This document shows positions 9,316 to 19,364 of a stretch of DNA of 64,000 bases, in pieces. Under the pieces are notes generated by a model. It was not told where the DNA came from, ran no database searches, and was given only the letters and a program-made list of their open reading frames with translations. The translations under genes were made by a program, and so were the position numbers. Position 1 is the first letter of the stretch; each line of letters starts with the position of its first letter. The stretch comes from Aeromonas rivuli (GTDB lineage Bacteria > Pseudomonadota > Gammaproteobacteria > Enterobacterales > Aeromonadaceae): NCBI RefSeq assembly GCF_000820045.1, contig NZ_CDBJ01000068.1, positions 384 through 64,383 of the forward strand, in the 5' to 3' direction.

Positions 9316-10158
9316 ATGAAGTATATCGGAGCCCATGTCAGTGCCGCTGGCGGCGTAGAGAACACCATAGCCCGCGCCAAGGCCATCGGGGCCAACGCCT
9401 TCGCCCTGTTCACCAAGAATCAGCGTCAGTGGCAGGCCGCCCCCCTGACCGCCAAATCCATCGATGCGTTCAAGCTCGCCTGCGAGCGGGAGGGCTTTGG
9501 CCCAACGCAGATCCTGCCCCATGACAGCTACCTCATCAACCTGGGCCACCCGGATCCCGATGCGCTGGCCAAATCCCGTGATGCATTTCTGGATGAGCTC
9601 AAACGCTGCGAGCAGCTCGGGCTCTGTTATCTGAACTTCCACCCCGGCAGCCACTTGAAGCAGATACCCGAAGCGGTCAGCCTGAAGCTGGTGAGCGAGT
9701 CCATCAACTGGGCGCTGGAACGCAGCCAGGGGGTAACGGCGGTGATCGAGAACACGGCGGGGCAGGGTACCAACCTCGGCTGGTCCTTCGAGCATCTGGC
9801 CACCATCATCGACGGGGTGGAAGACAAGAGCCGGGTCGGCATCTGCTTCGACACCTGCCACGCCTTTGCCGCCGGTTACGATCTGCGCACCCCCGAGGGC
9901 TGTGCCCAGGTATTCGGGGACTTTGACCGTCAGGTGGGTTTTCAATATCTCAAGGGGATGCACATCAACGGCGCCAAGAGCAGCTTCGGCAGCCGGGTCG
10001 ACAGGCACCATAGCCTGCAGCAGGGCAATCTGGGGGAGGCGGTGTTCCATCACATCATGAAAGACGCCCACTTCGACGGTATCCCCTTGATCCTGGAGAC
10101 CATCGACGAGTCCATCTGGGCTGACGAGATCCGCTGGCTGCGCAGCCTGGCCGCCTGA
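9316..10158 (+). CDS. nfo: Deoxyribonuclease IV (endonuclease IV, AP endonuclease)
   Basis: A 280-residue TIM-barrel enzyme with three zinc ions that cuts 5' to abasic sites and removes 3' blocking groups in base excision repair. It begins [14 protein letters not shown] and shows the family metal-site motifs [24 protein letters not shown] and [19 protein letters not shown]. Length matches E. coli Nfo (285). ATG at 9316 follows AGAGGAG; an earlier in-frame start at 9280 has none. No SoxRS-type site was recognised upstream. Confidence 0.95.
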   Translation: MKYIGAHVSAAGGVENTIARAKAIGANAFALFTKNQRQWQAAPLTAKSIDAFKLACEREGFGPTQILPHDSYLINLGHPDPDALAKSRDAFLDELKRCEQLGLCYLNFHPGSHLKQIPEAVSLKLVSESINWALERSQGVTAVIENTAGQGTNLGWSFEHLATIIDGVEDKSRVGICFDTCHAFAAGYDLRTPEGCAQVFGDFDRQVGFQYLKGMHINGAKSSFGSRVDRHHSLQQGNLGEAVFHHIMKDAHFDGIPLILETIDESIWADEIRWLRSLAA

Positions 10159-10216
10159 TCCCGAGGCCAGCGGCCTCTGGCGAATGCTCAAAAACGTCGG
10201 CGACGCATCCGAAACA

Positions 10217-10242
10217 GAGGCCCCAATCCGGGGCCTCTTGTT
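10217..10242 (+). terminator. Terminator between nfo and mfd
   Basis: GAGGCCCC-AATC-CGGGGCCTC followed by TTGTT, 58 bases after nfo; the convergent mfd ends 50 bases further on. Confidence 0.7.
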
Positions 10243-10291
10243 ATGGTGCAATCTTGATGACTGGCGGACAACCGCGAGCGAGAAGGCCTGC

Positions 10292-13200
10292 TCAGCCTGA
10301 GTGCGCGGCCAGATCCTTTAACAGGCCTTCCACCCGCTGCAAGCGGGTGACTCTGTCCTGGGTCGGTACCTGGAAGCGCAAGCGGGTCGGCCCGTCCATC
10401 TTGAACACTCGGGGCTGCTCGGAGAGCAGCTTGACCAGGTAGCCGGGGTTGACCCGGGTATCCTGATTGAAGTCCAGGTAGCCGCCGCGCTCGCTCATCT
10501 CCAGACGCTTGATGCCAAGCGCCGCCGCCTGCTGGCGGAAGCTGGCAATGTCGAACAGCGTCTTGGCGGCATCGGGCAGCAGGCCGAATCGGTCGATAAG
10601 CTCCACCTTCAGCTCGCGCAGCTCAGCCTCATCACTGGCACTGGCGATGCGCTTGTACATGGAGAGCCGCATGTTGACGTCCGGGATATAGCCTTCTGGC
10701 AGGAGGGCGGGCAGGCGCAACTCCACCTCGGTATGGTCGCTCATCAGCTGCTCGAGGGAGGGCTCCTTGCCACTCTTGAGTGCCTCGACCGCCTGCTCCA
10801 GCATCTCCATATAGAGGGTGAAGCCGACCGACTCTATCTGGCCGCTCTGATCGTCTCCCAAGAGCTCGCCCGCGCCACGGATCTCTAGATCATGGGTGGC
10901 CAGGGCGAAACCGGCGCCGAGATCTTCCAGGGATGCAATGGCATCGAGCCGCTTGGCGGCATCCTTGGTCATCAGCTTGGGGGGCGGGGTGAGCAGATAG
11001 GCATAGGCCTGATGGTGGGAGCGCCCGACCCGGCCCCGCAGCTGGTGCAACTGGGCCAGGCCAAGGTGATCGGCCCTGTCCATGATGATGGTGTTGGCGC
11101 TCGGCACGTCTATGCCGGTCTCGATGATGGTGGTGCAGACCAGCAGGTTGAAACGCTGGTGATAAAAGTCCGACATGATCCGTTCGAGATTGCGCTCCGG
11201 CATCTGGCCATGGGCGATGCCGATGCGCGCCTCCGGGATGAGCTCGGCAAGATCGTTGGCACACTTGTCGATGCTGGCCACGTCGTTGTGCAGGTAGTAG
11301 ATCTGGCCGCCCCGTTTGAGCTCACGCAACACCGCCTCGCGGGTGACCGCGGGCTCTTGCTGGCGCACGAAGGTCTTGATGGCGAGCCGCTTGGCAGGGG
11401 GGGTAGCGATGATCGACAGATCCCGCATCCCGGCCATGGCCATGTTGAGGGTGCGCGGGATAGGCGTGGCGGTGAGGGTGAGGATATCCACGTCGGCGCG
11501 CAGTGCCTTGATCTTCTCTTTTTGACGCACCCCGAATCTGTGCTCCTCATCGACGATCAGCAGCCCCAGATCCTTGAAAGTGAGATCGGAGCCGAGCAGC
11601 TTGTGGGTGCCGATGATGATGTCCACCTTGCCATCGGCCAGCTCCTTCAAGACGCTGGTCTGCTCCTTGGCGGAGCGGAAGCGGCTCAGCACCTCGACCC
11701 GCACAGGCCAGTTGGCGAAGCGATCCCGGAAGTTGTCGTAGTGCTGCTGGGCCAGCAGGGTGGTGGGCACCAGCACGGCCACCTGCTTGCCGCCATGGAC
11801 CGCCACGAAGGCCGCGCGCATCGCCACTTCCGTCTTGCCAAAGCCGACGTCGCCGCACACCAGCCGGTCCATGCTCTTGGCCTGGCACATGTCGCCGAGT
11901 ACCGCATTGATGGCATTGAGCTGATCGTCGGTCTCCTCGAACGGGAAACCGGCGGCGAACTGGCGGTAGTTCTCCTTGTCGTGCTTGAAGGCAAAGCCGC
12001 TGCGTGCCGCGCGCAGGGCATAGACATCGAGCAGCTCGGCCGCCACGTCGCGCACCTTCTCGGCCGCCTTGCGCCTGGCCTTGACCCAGGCCTCGCCGCC
12101 GAGCTTGTGGCTGGGGGGATTGTCGGATCCGGTGTAACGGCTGATCAGGTGCAAGTTGGTGACGGGGACGAACAGCTTGTCGCCCCCCGCGTATTCCAGG
12201 GTGAGGAACTCGGTGGGCAGGCCACCGGCGTCCAGGGTCTCCAGGCCCAGGTAGCGGCCGACCCCGTGATCCAGATGCACCACCGGCTGACCCTGGGTCA
12301 GCTCGCCGAGGTTGCGGATCACCGCATCGGAGCTGAGGTTTTTGCTCTTGTCTCGCTGGCGTTTGCTTCTGATCTTGCCGCCGAGCAGCTCGCCTTCGGT
12401 GATGAAGGCAAGGGGGGCCAGCTTCGGCTCGCGCAGCAAGAAGCCACGCTCGAGGGGCCCGACCAGAATACCCTGCTCGCTGTGGCTTGCGAGAAACGCG
12501 GCCAGGCTGGCAAATTCCGGCGGATTGAGACCGATACGGGCCAGCAAGTCGCGCAATACCTCGCGGCGCCCCTCGGTTTCGACCGCAAAGAGGGTTCGTC
12601 CCGCAAAGTCTTGCAGGAACTGCTCCAGGGCGAGCAGGGGGCGCTCCTTGCTGTTGTCGAGTTGCAGCTCGGGCAGGGGCTCGACCGGCAGATTGATCTG
12701 GCCGGCGCCCTGGGGAGTCGGCTCTTCTTGCAGGCGCACGGCGCCATATTGGCCGAGGGCCTGGAACAGCTGCTCCACCGGCAGATAGAGACGGGCGGGC
12801 TCGAGCAGGGGGCGGCTGGTGTCCCAGCGCCGCTCTTCAAAGCGTTGACCTATGTCGTTCCAAAACCCCTGGGCGGCGGGGTAGATGTCGCCGACCGTGA
12901 TGAGCTGGGTCTGGGCGGGCAGGTAGTCAAACAGGCTGGCGGTCTGCTCGAAGAAGAGCGGCAGATAATATTCGATGCCAGCCGGCCAGCGACCCTTGCT
13001 CACCTCCTGATAGATGGATCCGTCGGCTCGCGACAGCTCGAACAGCTCGCGGAATTGGCCGCGAAACAGCTCGATGGCTCCTTCGTCGGTGGGGAACTCC
13101 CGGGCGGGCAACAGGCTGACGCTCTTGACCGGTTCGCTGGAGCGCTGGGTCTCGGGGTCGAAGGGACGGATGGAGTCCACTTCATCATCGAAGAAATCGA

Positions 13201-13768
13201 TGCGATAGGGCGCTGTGCTGCCCATGGGGAAGAGATCGAGCAGGGAGCCGCGGGCGGCAAATTCCCCATGCTCCAGTACCTGCTCCACCGCCACATAACC
13301 GGCCTCGGCCAAACGGCCGCGCAGTTGTTGCAAATTGAGGCGCTGACCCGCCTTGACCATCAGGCTGTACTTGTCGAGATAGACCCGGGGAGCACAGCGC
13401 AGCATCAGGGTCGAGATAGGGACTATCAGGGCGCCGCGTTGCATCTGCGGTAGCTTGTAGAGGGTCTCGAGCCGCTGGGAGATGATGTCCTGATGGGGAG
13501 AGAAGGTGTCGTAGGGCAGGGTCTCCCAGTCCGGGAACAGCAGCACCGGGCAAACTTGTTCGTCGGATTCGACCTGGCTGAGCAGATAGCGCAGCTCCTG
13601 CTCCAGGCGCAGGGCGCTCGGGGTATCGGCGGTCACCAGCAGGGTGGGGCCATCGTTTGAGCGGGTGAGTTCGGCGGCCACCAGGGCCAGGGCGCTGCCA
13701 TGCAGTTGGCCCAAGGTGCTCTTCTGGCCCGCTTTGGCGGGCAGTACGGGTAGGGTTAGGGATCTCAT
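10292..13768 (-). CDS. mfd: Transcription-repair coupling factor
   Basis: Mfd (about 1158 residues; E. coli 1148) is the translocase that removes RNA polymerase stalled at DNA lesions and recruits UvrA. Visible in order: the UvrB-like module at the N-terminus (TDTPSALRLEQELRYLL region, FPDWETLPYDTFSPH), the RNA-polymerase interaction domain (LVHLDHGVGRYLGL, near 500), the RecG-like helicase core with Walker A GDVGFGKTEVA and the DEEH box (IVDEEHRFG), the motif QLRGRVGRS, and the C-terminal TRCF domain. A GTG three bases before the ATG is an alternative start. It lies 90 bases downstream of the PilZ gene on the same strand. Confidence 0.97.
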   Translation of the reverse strand: MRSLTLPVLPAKAGQKSTLGQLHGSALALVAAELTRSNDGPTLLVTADTPSALRLEQELRYLLSQVESDEQVCPVLLFPDWETLPYDTFSPHQDIISQRLETLYKLPQMQRGALIVPISTLMLRCAPRVYLDKYSLMVKAGQRLNLQQLRGRLAEAGYVAVEQVLEHGEFAARGSLLDLFPMGSTAPYRIDFFDDEVDSIRPFDPETQRSSEPVKSVSLLPAREFPTDEGAIELFRGQFRELFELSRADGSIYQEVSKGRWPAGIEYYLPLFFEQTASLFDYLPAQTQLITVGDIYPAAQGFWNDIGQRFEERRWDTSRPLLEPARLYLPVEQLFQALGQYGAVRLQEEPTPQGAGQINLPVEPLPELQLDNSKERPLLALEQFLQDFAGRTLFAVETEGRREVLRDLLARIGLNPPEFASLAAFLASHSEQGILVGPLERGFLLREPKLAPLAFITEGELLGGKIRSKRQRDKSKNLSSDAVIRNLGELTQGQPVVHLDHGVGRYLGLETLDAGGLPTEFLTLEYAGGDKLFVPVTNLHLISRYTGSDNPPSHKLGGEAWVKARRKAAEKVRDVAAELLDVYALRAARSGFAFKHDKENYRQFAAGFPFEETDDQLNAINAVLGDMCQAKSMDRLVCGDVGFGKTEVAMRAAFVAVHGGKQVAVLVPTTLLAQQHYDNFRDRFANWPVRVEVLSRFRSAKEQTSVLKELADGKVDIIIGTHKLLGSDLTFKDLGLLIVDEEHRFGVRQKEKIKALRADVDILTLTATPIPRTLNMAMAGMRDLSIIATPPAKRLAIKTFVRQQEPAVTREAVLRELKRGGQIYYLHNDVASIDKCANDLAELIPEARIGIAHGQMPERNLERIMSDFYHQRFNLLVCTTIIETGIDVPSANTIIMDRADHLGLAQLHQLRGRVGRSHHQAYAYLLTPPPKLMTKDAAKRLDAIASLEDLGAGFALATHDLEIRGAGELLGDDQSGQIESVGFTLYMEMLEQAVEALKSGKEPSLEQLMSDHTEVELRLPALLPEGYIPDVNMRLSMYKRIASASDEAELRELKVELIDRFGLLPDAAKTLFDIASFRQQAAALGIKRLEMSERGGYLDFNQDTRVNPGYLVKLLSEQPRVFKMDGPTRLRFQVPTQDRVTRLQRVEGLLKDLAAHSG

Positions 13769-13858
13769 CACTCTGTCTTTAGCCTTGGCCCGTGCGGGCT
13801 CGGTGTCTGGTCGACTCGAAAGATGTCACATCGTTCGGGCCACATACTGGCGCGTAGG

Positions 13859-14434
13859 TTAACGAAGTCGCTCCTGGGCGCGTGCCTTGAGCTGGCGGGA
13901 CTGGACATGGAGGCTGGCTCGTACCAGCAGTTCGCGATCTTCCTCACGTATACGGGCGTAGTCGAGGGCGACATGCTGGCCATGCTCGCCGGTCGTGACT
14001 TCGCGTACTCTGGCGTAGCAGTAGACGGCGGAGGCCTCGTCACGCAAAAAAATCTTGAGGCGCACCAGCTGCGCCTTGGCGGGCGCCTGGCCATGCCCCT
14101 GGGCCGGGTGCAGGTAGGTGAGCTGACCCGCGCCAAAGGTGAGGGTGTGGAAGCGCTGCTCGGGGTGATCCTGGGCGGCCAGCACATAGCTCATGATCAT
14201 GTCGATCTTGTGGGACTGCTGGTTGATGATCTCGACCAGATCCTGCATGGCGTCATTCTGGCTGCGAATGAGCCGGGTGGTCGCCATGTCGATGGAGCTG
14301 ATGGCGGCGGCGATGCGAAAGGGCTCGGGCAGCTCGGCCTCCAGCGCCTGTTCGCTCGGCAAAAGGTAATCATCCGGCAGGAGGATAACATTGACCGGCG
14401 TGGCATGGGTGACGCTGAAGAACTGTTCCTGCAT
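13859..14434 (-). CDS. PilZ-type protein upstream of mfd
   Basis: A 191-residue soluble protein. The first ~100 residues form a helical N-terminal region (FRIAAAISSIDMATTRLIRSQNDAM), and the C-terminal half (about 95-175) resembles a PilZ domain, with LVRLKIFLRDEASAVYCYARVRE in pattern. The canonical c-di-GMP-binding RxxxR / DxSxxG motifs are not clear, so ligand binding is doubtful. Genes of this sort commonly precede mfd in marine gammaproteobacteria. It is divergent from lolC, with a 76-base gap. Confidence 0.65.
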   Translation of the reverse strand: MQEQFFSVTHATPVNVILLPDDYLLPSEQALEAELPEPFRIAAAISSIDMATTRLIRSQNDAMQDLVEIINQQSHKIDMIMSYVLAAQDHPEQRFHTLTFGAGQLTYLHPAQGHGQAPAKAQLVRLKIFLRDEASAVYCYARVREVTTGEHGQHVALDYARIREEDRELLVRASLHVQSRQLKARAQERLR

Positions 14435-14449
14435 GGAGGCTATCCCTTG

Positions 14450-14476
14450 TTGTCATGGACGGTTTCCCTTTATTAT
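14450..14476 (+). promoter_or_regulatory. Possible lolCDE promoter
   Basis: TTGTCA (14450-14455) and TATTAT (14471-14476) are separated by 15 bases, shorter than ideal. They lie 35-60 bases before the proposed lolC start in the divergent gap. Confidence 0.3.
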
Positions 14477-14510
14477 CCGGTATCTTATTTTGTTGGCAAC
14501 GTGCATATCC

Positions 14511-15746
14511 TTGAAGACCGGACTTTTTCAGCCCCTTTCGCTGGCCATTGGCCTGCGATATGCAGGGTCACGGCGCAGTAATCGCTTCGTCTCTTTCATC
14601 TCTCTGTTTTCCACCTTTGGCATCGCCATCGGGGTCGCGGCCCTGATGGTGGTGATCTCCGTCATGAATGGCTTCGAGGGGCAGCTCAAGGGCCGCATCC
14701 TGGGGGTGATCCCCCATGTGGTGCTGACCAGCGAGGCCGGGCGCATCGATGCCGCCCCCGAGGGGCTGCCTGATCTTGCCAAATTGCCCCATGTGGTGGC
14801 GGTGGCCCCCATGCTCGATAGCGAGGGCATGCTGCAGAGCCCGGGTCAGCTGACCGGGGTGAGCGTGCAAGGCATCGATCCCGCCCACTGGCCCAAAGAT
14901 GACATTCTGCACTCCCAGATGCTGGGGGGGCGCCTCGCCTCCCTCAAGGGCGGTGAGTACCAGATTGTCTTGGGTCAGGGGGTAGCGCGTCGCCTCGGCG
15001 TCGGTCTGGGGGATGAGGTGCGACTCATCCTGACCGAAGGCACCCGCTTCACGCCCTTTGGCCGGGTACCCGCGCAGCGGCTCTTTACCGTGTCGGGCAT
15101 CTTTGGCGTCGGCGCCGATGTGGATGACCAGATAGCCCTGATCGCCATTCAGGATGCCCAGCGCCTGCTGCGTCTGCCGAGCAATCAAGTCGGCGGTCTG
15201 CGGCTCTGGCTCGATGATCCCTTCGCGGCCGATGCCGTGATCAAGACGCCGCTGCCGGACGGTTACCAGTGGCAAGATTGGCGACGGGAGCGTGGCGAGC
15301 TGTTCCAGGCGGTGGCCATGGAAAAACGGATGATGGGACTGATGCTGGTGCTCATCATCGCGGTGGCGACCTTCAATATCCTCTCTGCCCTGGTCATGGT
15401 GGTCACCGACAAGGAAGGGGAGGTGGCCATCTTGCGTACCATGGGCATGAACGAGTCTGGGATCATCAAGATCTTCATGGTGCTGGGGGCCTCCAGCGGG
15501 GTGATCGGTGCCCTGTTCGGTGCCCTGGCGGGCCTTGGCCTCTGCCTGGGCCTCAATCCGTTGCTCAACGGGCTGGGACTCAACCTCTATATGGCGGCGG
15601 GGGGCAGTGGCCTGCCCGTCATCGTCGAGCCGATGCAGGTGGTCACCATCCTCGGTGGCGCCGTCTTGCTGAGCTTCGCTGCCACCCTGTATCCTGCTGC
15701 CCGCGCGGCACGGGTGCGTCCGGCCGAGGCACTGCGTTATGAATAA
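14511..15746 (+). CDS. lolC: Lipoprotein-releasing ABC transporter permease LolC
   Basis: First permease of the LolCDE complex, which lifts outer-membrane lipoproteins out of the inner membrane and hands them to LolA. The ~411-residue protein has one N-terminal membrane segment ([30 protein letters not shown]), a large periplasmic domain, and three C-terminal membrane segments of the FtsX type. The frame is open well upstream, but LolC homologues begin at the residues [12 protein letters not shown]; a TTG at 14511 is the nearest start codon. It has a weak ribosome binding site, so the start is uncertain. It forms an operon with lolD and lolE. Confidence 0.92.
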   Translation: MKTGLFQPLSLAIGLRYAGSRRSNRFVSFISLFSTFGIAIGVAALMVVISVMNGFEGQLKGRILGVIPHVVLTSEAGRIDAAPEGLPDLAKLPHVVAVAPMLDSEGMLQSPGQLTGVSVQGIDPAHWPKDDILHSQMLGGRLASLKGGEYQIVLGQGVARRLGVGLGDEVRLILTEGTRFTPFGRVPAQRLFTVSGIFGVGADVDDQIALIAIQDAQRLLRLPSNQVGGLRLWLDDPFAADAVIKTPLPDGYQWQDWRRERGELFQAVAMEKRMMGLMLVLIIAVATFNILSALVMVVTDKEGEVAILRTMGMNESGIIKIFMVLGASSGVIGALFGALAGLGLCLGLNPLLNGLGLNLYMAAGGSGLPVIVEPMQVVTILGGAVLLSFAATLYPAARAARVRPAEALRYE

Positions 15747-16488
15747 TTCATCTTCTGTATCTACCCCCGATGTGAGTGGAGTCCCTGTTATGAATGAGCC
15801 CTTGTTGCAAGAACCCCTGCTGCGTTGCCAGGGGCTCAATCACGTCTATCAAGAGGGGGAGCTGGAGACCCAGGTGCTCAAGGGGATCGATCTCTGCGTC
15901 GCCCCCGGCGAGATGCTGGCCGTGGTGGGCAGCTCGGGCTCGGGCAAGACCACCTTGCTGCACCTGATGGGCGCCCTTGACAACCCGTCGAGCGGCTCAG
16001 TGCAGTTCAAGGGGCAGGATATTCATCACTGGGACAGCCGTACCCAGGCGAAATTCCGCAATCAGGAGCTGGGCTTCGTCTACCAGTTCCACCACCTGCT
16101 TGCCGAGTTCACGGCCCTGGAGAACGCCGCCATGCCGCTGCTCATCGCCGGTGAATCCGTTGCCACGGCCAGTGACAAGGCGAGCAAGATGCTGGCCCGG
16201 GTGGGGCTCTCCCATCGTCTGCATCACAGACCCTCCGAGCTGTCGGGTGGTGAGCGCCAACGGGTGGCCATCGCCCGTGCCCTGGTCAATGAGCCCAGCC
16301 TGGTGTTGGCGGATGAGCCGACCGGCAACCTGGATCACGCCAGTGCCACCGCCGTCTATGAGCTCTTGTGCGAGTTGAACCGCGAACTCGGCACCGCCTT
16401 TGTGGTGGTGACCCATGATCTCAGCCTGGCGGCAAAGTTGCACCGCCGGGTGGATCTGGTGAACGGTGTCATGGCGGAGGTCGCCTGA
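15739..16488 (+). CDS. lolD: Lipoprotein-releasing ABC transporter ATPase LolD
   Basis: The 249-residue ATPase of LolCDE. Walker A is [14 protein letters not shown], the signature motif is [15 protein letters not shown], Walker B is [12 protein letters not shown], and the H-loop is VVTHD. It starts eight bases inside lolC, suggesting translational coupling, and overlaps lolE by one base. A second ATG at 15790 would shorten the N-terminus to the usual length and cannot be excluded. Confidence 0.96.
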   Translation: MNNSSSVSTPDVSGVPVMNEPLLQEPLLRCQGLNHVYQEGELETQVLKGIDLCVAPGEMLAVVGSSGSGKTTLLHLMGALDNPSSGSVQFKGQDIHHWDSRTQAKFRNQELGFVYQFHHLLAEFTALENAAMPLLIAGESVATASDKASKMLARVGLSHRLHHRPSELSGGERQRVAIARALVNEPSLVLADEPTGNLDHASATAVYELLCELNRELGTAFVVVTHDLSLAAKLHRRVDLVNGVMAEVA

Positions 16489-17729
16489 TGTTCAAGCCGC
16501 TGCCCCTGTTTCTGGGCCTGCGCTACAGTCGCTCCCGCCGTCGTAACGGTTTTATTGCCTTTATCTCCGCCTCGTCGCTCATCGGCATCGCCCTGGGGGT
16601 GATGGCGCTCATCCTGGGGCTCTCGGCCATGAACGGCTTCGAGCGTGAGCTCAAAGACCGGGTACTGGCCGTCATTCCCCATGGGGAGCTGGATGCGGTG
16701 GAGACACCGCTGCCCGACTGGCCCAGGCTGCGCGATTATCTGCTGGCTCAGCCCGGCATCGAGGCCGCAGCCCCGGTCATTCGCCTCAACGGCCTGCTCG
16801 AACATGGCAGCGCCCTCAAGGGGGTGCAGCTGCGCGCCGTGCTGCCCGAGCTCGAAGCCAATCTCTCCGATGCGGGCAACTTCATGACAGGGCGGGGTTT
16901 TCGCGAACTCAAGGCCGGTGAGCGTGGGGTCATCCTCGGCAAGACCATCGCGGACAAGCTGGGGGTCGGCATCGGCGATCAGGTGGCCATCTTGCTGCCT
17001 CAGGGCGGCGACGCCGCCGGCATCAAGAACCCGAGGCGCGAAGCGTTGCACGTGGTCGGCTTACTCGAACTCGGCGGTCAGCTCGACGGCCTGCTCGGCT
17101 TCATGCACCTCAATGATGCCCAGGCCATCTCCGGCATGGGCACGGACGTAGAGGGTTTCAGCCTCAAGGTGGATGATGTGCTCAAGGCGCAGTCCATCAC
17201 GGTGGCGGCGGCCCAGCGTTTCCCCCATCACGTCTATATCCGCAGCTGGATGAACAGCCAGGGCTATCTCTATCAGGACATCCAGATGGTGCGCACCGTC
17301 ATGTATGTGGTGATGTTGATGGTGGTGGGGGTGGCCTGCTTCAATATCGTCTCCACCCTGGTGATGGCGGTGAACGAGAAGCGCAGCGAGATTGCCATCC
17401 TCAAGACCATGGGGGCGAGCCCCGGCCAGATCCGGCTCACCTTCGTCATCCAGGGCATGGTGAACGGGGTGCTGGGGGCGCTGTTGGGGGCGCTGCTGGG
17501 TGGCCTGCTGTCGAGCAAGCTGACCCAGATCCTGAGTGCCATCGAGGGGGTGATCGGCCATCGCTTCCTCAACCCCGATATCTATTTCATCGATTTTCTG
17601 CCCACCGAGCTGCATTGGCAGGACATGGCCATCGTCACCGGGGCGGCCATCTTGATGAGCCTGTTGGCGACCCTCTATCCGGCCTGGCGGGCGAGCGCTC
17701 TGGTGCCGTCCCGGGAGCTGGGGCACTGA
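16488..17729 (+). CDS. lolE: Lipoprotein-releasing ABC transporter permease LolE
   Basis: Second permease of LolCDE, 413 residues, paralogous to LolC: N-terminal membrane segment with NGFIAFISASSLIGIALGV in pattern, a periplasmic domain, and three C-terminal membrane segments in an FtsX domain. Its ATG overlaps the TGA of lolD (ATGA). The presence of two different permeases indicates the heterodimeric LolCE type typical of gammaproteobacteria rather than the single LolF form. Confidence 0.94.
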   Translation: MFKPLPLFLGLRYSRSRRRNGFIAFISASSLIGIALGVMALILGLSAMNGFERELKDRVLAVIPHGELDAVETPLPDWPRLRDYLLAQPGIEAAAPVIRLNGLLEHGSALKGVQLRAVLPELEANLSDAGNFMTGRGFRELKAGERGVILGKTIADKLGVGIGDQVAILLPQGGDAAGIKNPRREALHVVGLLELGGQLDGLLGFMHLNDAQAISGMGTDVEGFSLKVDDVLKAQSITVAAAQRFPHHVYIRSWMNSQGYLYQDIQMVRTVMYVVMLMVVGVACFNIVSTLVMAVNEKRSEIAILKTMGASPGQIRLTFVIQGMVNGVLGALLGALLGGLLSSKLTQILSAIEGVIGHRFLNPDIYFIDFLPTELHWQDMAIVTGAAILMSLLATLYPAWRASALVPSRELGH

Positions 17730-17780
17730 TCGAACGATACGTGATGAACCGCGTTGCTCACGAATAGCAATGGCGGAAAT

Positions 17781-17811
17781 GAAGAAGGGCCCGGCAGGGC
17801 CCTTCTTCTAT
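17781..17811 (+). terminator. Terminator between lolE and yfbR, probably bidirectional
   Basis: GAAGAAGGGCCC-GGCA-GGGCCCTTCTTC with a short T-containing tail; yfbR ends 20 bases further on in the opposite direction. Confidence 0.75.
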
Positions 17812-17827
17812 TTGCAGCGCAGGCGGG

Positions 17828-18418
17828 TCAGTGACCGCTGAGTTCATCGAGAGGAAGGGAGAAGCTGGGCACGAACACATCGATAAAGTAGCGCATGGCC
17901 GGGCTCATGCGCTGCTCAAGCATCTGTTCCAGGCGTTTTCTGGCGGGCTCAAATTCCCGGTTGCCGGCGTTGATCTCCTCCAGGCACTTGGTATAGGCAC
18001 AGAGGGTATCGGCATCCTTGACCAGCCGACCGAGCGCGCTGTCCTGGGCGGCGGAATCGAGCAGGGGACGAAAATCCTCGACCAGTTCGGGGGGTAAAAG
18101 AGCCAGCAGTCTCTGCTCGGCGGCCAGCTCTATCTTCTTGTATTCCTTGGCTATCTGCGGGTTGAAGTACTTGACTGGCGTGGGCAGGTCCCCGGTCAAC
18201 ACCTCGCTGCTGTCGTGATAGAGCGCCATGACGGCGGCGCTGTTGGCATCGAACTGACCGTCGAACAGGCGGTTATGGATGAGCCCCAGCGCATGGGCCA
18301 CCATGGCGACCTGCAAGCTGTGCTCGGCGATGTTCTCCGGCTGTATGTTGCGCATCAAGGGCCAGCGATAGATGAGTTTCATGCGGGAGAGATTGGCAAA
18401 GAAGTGGCTGGGCAGCAT
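17828..18418 (-). CDS. yfbR: 5'-deoxynucleotidase YfbR
   Basis: A 196-residue HD-domain phosphohydrolase that removes the phosphate from deoxyribonucleoside 5'-monophosphates. The metal site is seen as [14 protein letters not shown] (H near residue 33) and [17 protein letters not shown] (HD near 68-69), as in E. coli YfbR (199 residues). It stands alone between two terminator hairpins, so it is probably a single-gene unit. Confidence 0.93.
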   Translation of the reverse strand: MLPSHFFANLSRMKLIYRWPLMRNIQPENIAEHSLQVAMVAHALGLIHNRLFDGQFDANSAAVMALYHDSSEVLTGDLPTPVKYFNPQIAKEYKKIELAAEQRLLALLPPELVEDFRPLLDSAAQDSALGRLVKDADTLCAYTKCLEEINAGNREFEPARKRLEQMLEQRMSPAMRYFIDVFVPSFSLPLDELSGH

Positions 18419-18441
18419 GGATGACCTCGAGCTATGGCAAT

Positions 18442-18474
18442 AAAAAAGGGCAGACCTTAGTCTGCCCTTTTTTT
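18442..18474 (-). terminator. Bidirectional terminator between yfbR and yccF
   Basis: AAAAAAGGGCAGAC-CTTA-GTCTGCCCTTTTTTT: a 10-base stem with A and T runs on either side. It lies downstream of yccF (minus strand), which ends at 18509, and just upstream of yfbR. Confidence 0.8.
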
Positions 18475-18508
18475 ACCCCGCAGGCATCGCCTGCATGGTG
18501 ATTCTTCA

Positions 18509-18943
18509 TCAGCGAATATAACGACCAGATTCCGCTTCCTGGTTGGTGACCACCATCTGGCCTATGGGGGCCAGGGCAATCAGTGCCAGCTTCAGATGCT
18601 GTATGCCAAAGGGAATGCCGATGATGGTCACGAAGCACGCCAGCGCCGAGGCGATGTGGCCGATGGCGAGCCAGATGCCGATCACCAGGAACCAGATGAT
18701 GTTGCCAATGAGGCCTAGCGTCCCGGTACCTATGTCTCCCTGGCCCATCATGCTCTTGCGGCTCACGGCCTGCTTGCCGAAGGGGAAGAAGGTAAAGGTG
18801 CCGATCACGAAGCAGGAGCGGCCCCAAGGAATGCCGATGAGCGAGATAAAGCAGATCAATCCCGCCAGCCACCAGGCCAGTCCCATGATGACACCACCGA
18901 GCAAGAACCACAGCAGGTTGAACACAACGCGAAAAAAGCCCAT
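18509..18943 (-). CDS. yccF: YccF-family inner membrane protein
   Basis: A 144-residue membrane protein with two repeated YccF units, each a hydrophobic pair ending in GIPWG or GIPFG (LICFISLIGIPWG and CFVTIIGIPFG). Function of the family is unknown. The start at 18943 is set by GGAG eight bases upstream; E. coli YccF is 148 residues. The open frame continues upstream without a ribosome binding site and with composition unlike this family. Confidence 0.85.
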   Translation of the reverse strand: MGFFRVVFNLLWFLLGGVIMGLAWWLAGLICFISLIGIPWGRSCFVIGTFTFFPFGKQAVSRKSMMGQGDIGTGTLGLIGNIIWFLVIGIWLAIGHIASALACFVTIIGIPFGIQHLKLALIALAPIGQMVVTNQEAESGRYIR

Positions 18944-19128
18944 CAGTTTGACTCCAAATCCAGATTGGTTGCCACCATAGCCGCGCGGGGCGGGGGACGC
19001 AATATGTGAATAGGCGCCTTGCCATAGTGAACGGTCAATTAGAGTCGCAGCCTGTGGCGCAGCGGGGGTATTTTCGTTCGATTTATCGAAGAAAAAGTGA
19101 GCCAGTGCAAATTCTTGCACCCTTTACC
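18944..19128. other. Gap between divergent yccF and tig, first part
   Basis: The yccF-tig gap is about 420 bases. Its first 185 bases hold the yccF upstream region; I recognise no gene or RNA there. The remainder carries two tig promoters and a structured leader. Confidence 0.5.
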
Positions 19129-19157
19129 CTTGAAGTTGGCCCCAGCTTGCCCCATAT
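19129..19157 (+). promoter_or_regulatory. Sigma-32 type heat-shock promoter upstream of tig
   Basis: CCCTTGAAG (core CTTGAAG at 19129-19135), a 14-base spacer, then CCCCATAT (19150-19157). This is close to the RpoH consensus CTTGAA / CCCCATnT. It points to tig, about 200 bases downstream. Confidence 0.75.
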
Positions 19158-19214
19158 CCACCACAGAATTGCACTCATTGCCGTATCAGGGGCAGGGATG
19201 TGGGGCTCTGCGGC

Positions 19215-19243
19215 TCGACGTGACCAAAGTGCGCCGCTATAAT
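19215..19243 (+). promoter_or_regulatory. Sigma-70 promoter of tig
   Basis: TCGACG (19215-19220), a 17-base spacer, and a perfect TATAAT (19238-19243), about 120 bases before tig. The transcribed leader can fold into at least three hairpins: 19268-19286 (AAAGACA/TGTCTTT), GGGTC/GACCC near 19304-19315, and CAGCAC/GTGCTG at 19331-19345. Confidence 0.6.
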
Positions 19244-19364
19244 GTCGCGTCATATTTTCTCATCACAAAGACAGTCGTTGTCTTTATAAACAGGAAGACT
19301 CCGGGTCTCGACCCAGGGGCAATAAAGGGTCAGCACACAGTGCTGAGTTGAACGAGGTAAAAGA

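Noticed and set aside
10892..13453. A long open frame antisense to mfd (over 850 codons)
   Set aside because: It lies fully inside mfd in the opposite direction, has no ribosome binding site, and is the expected mirror of high third-position GC.
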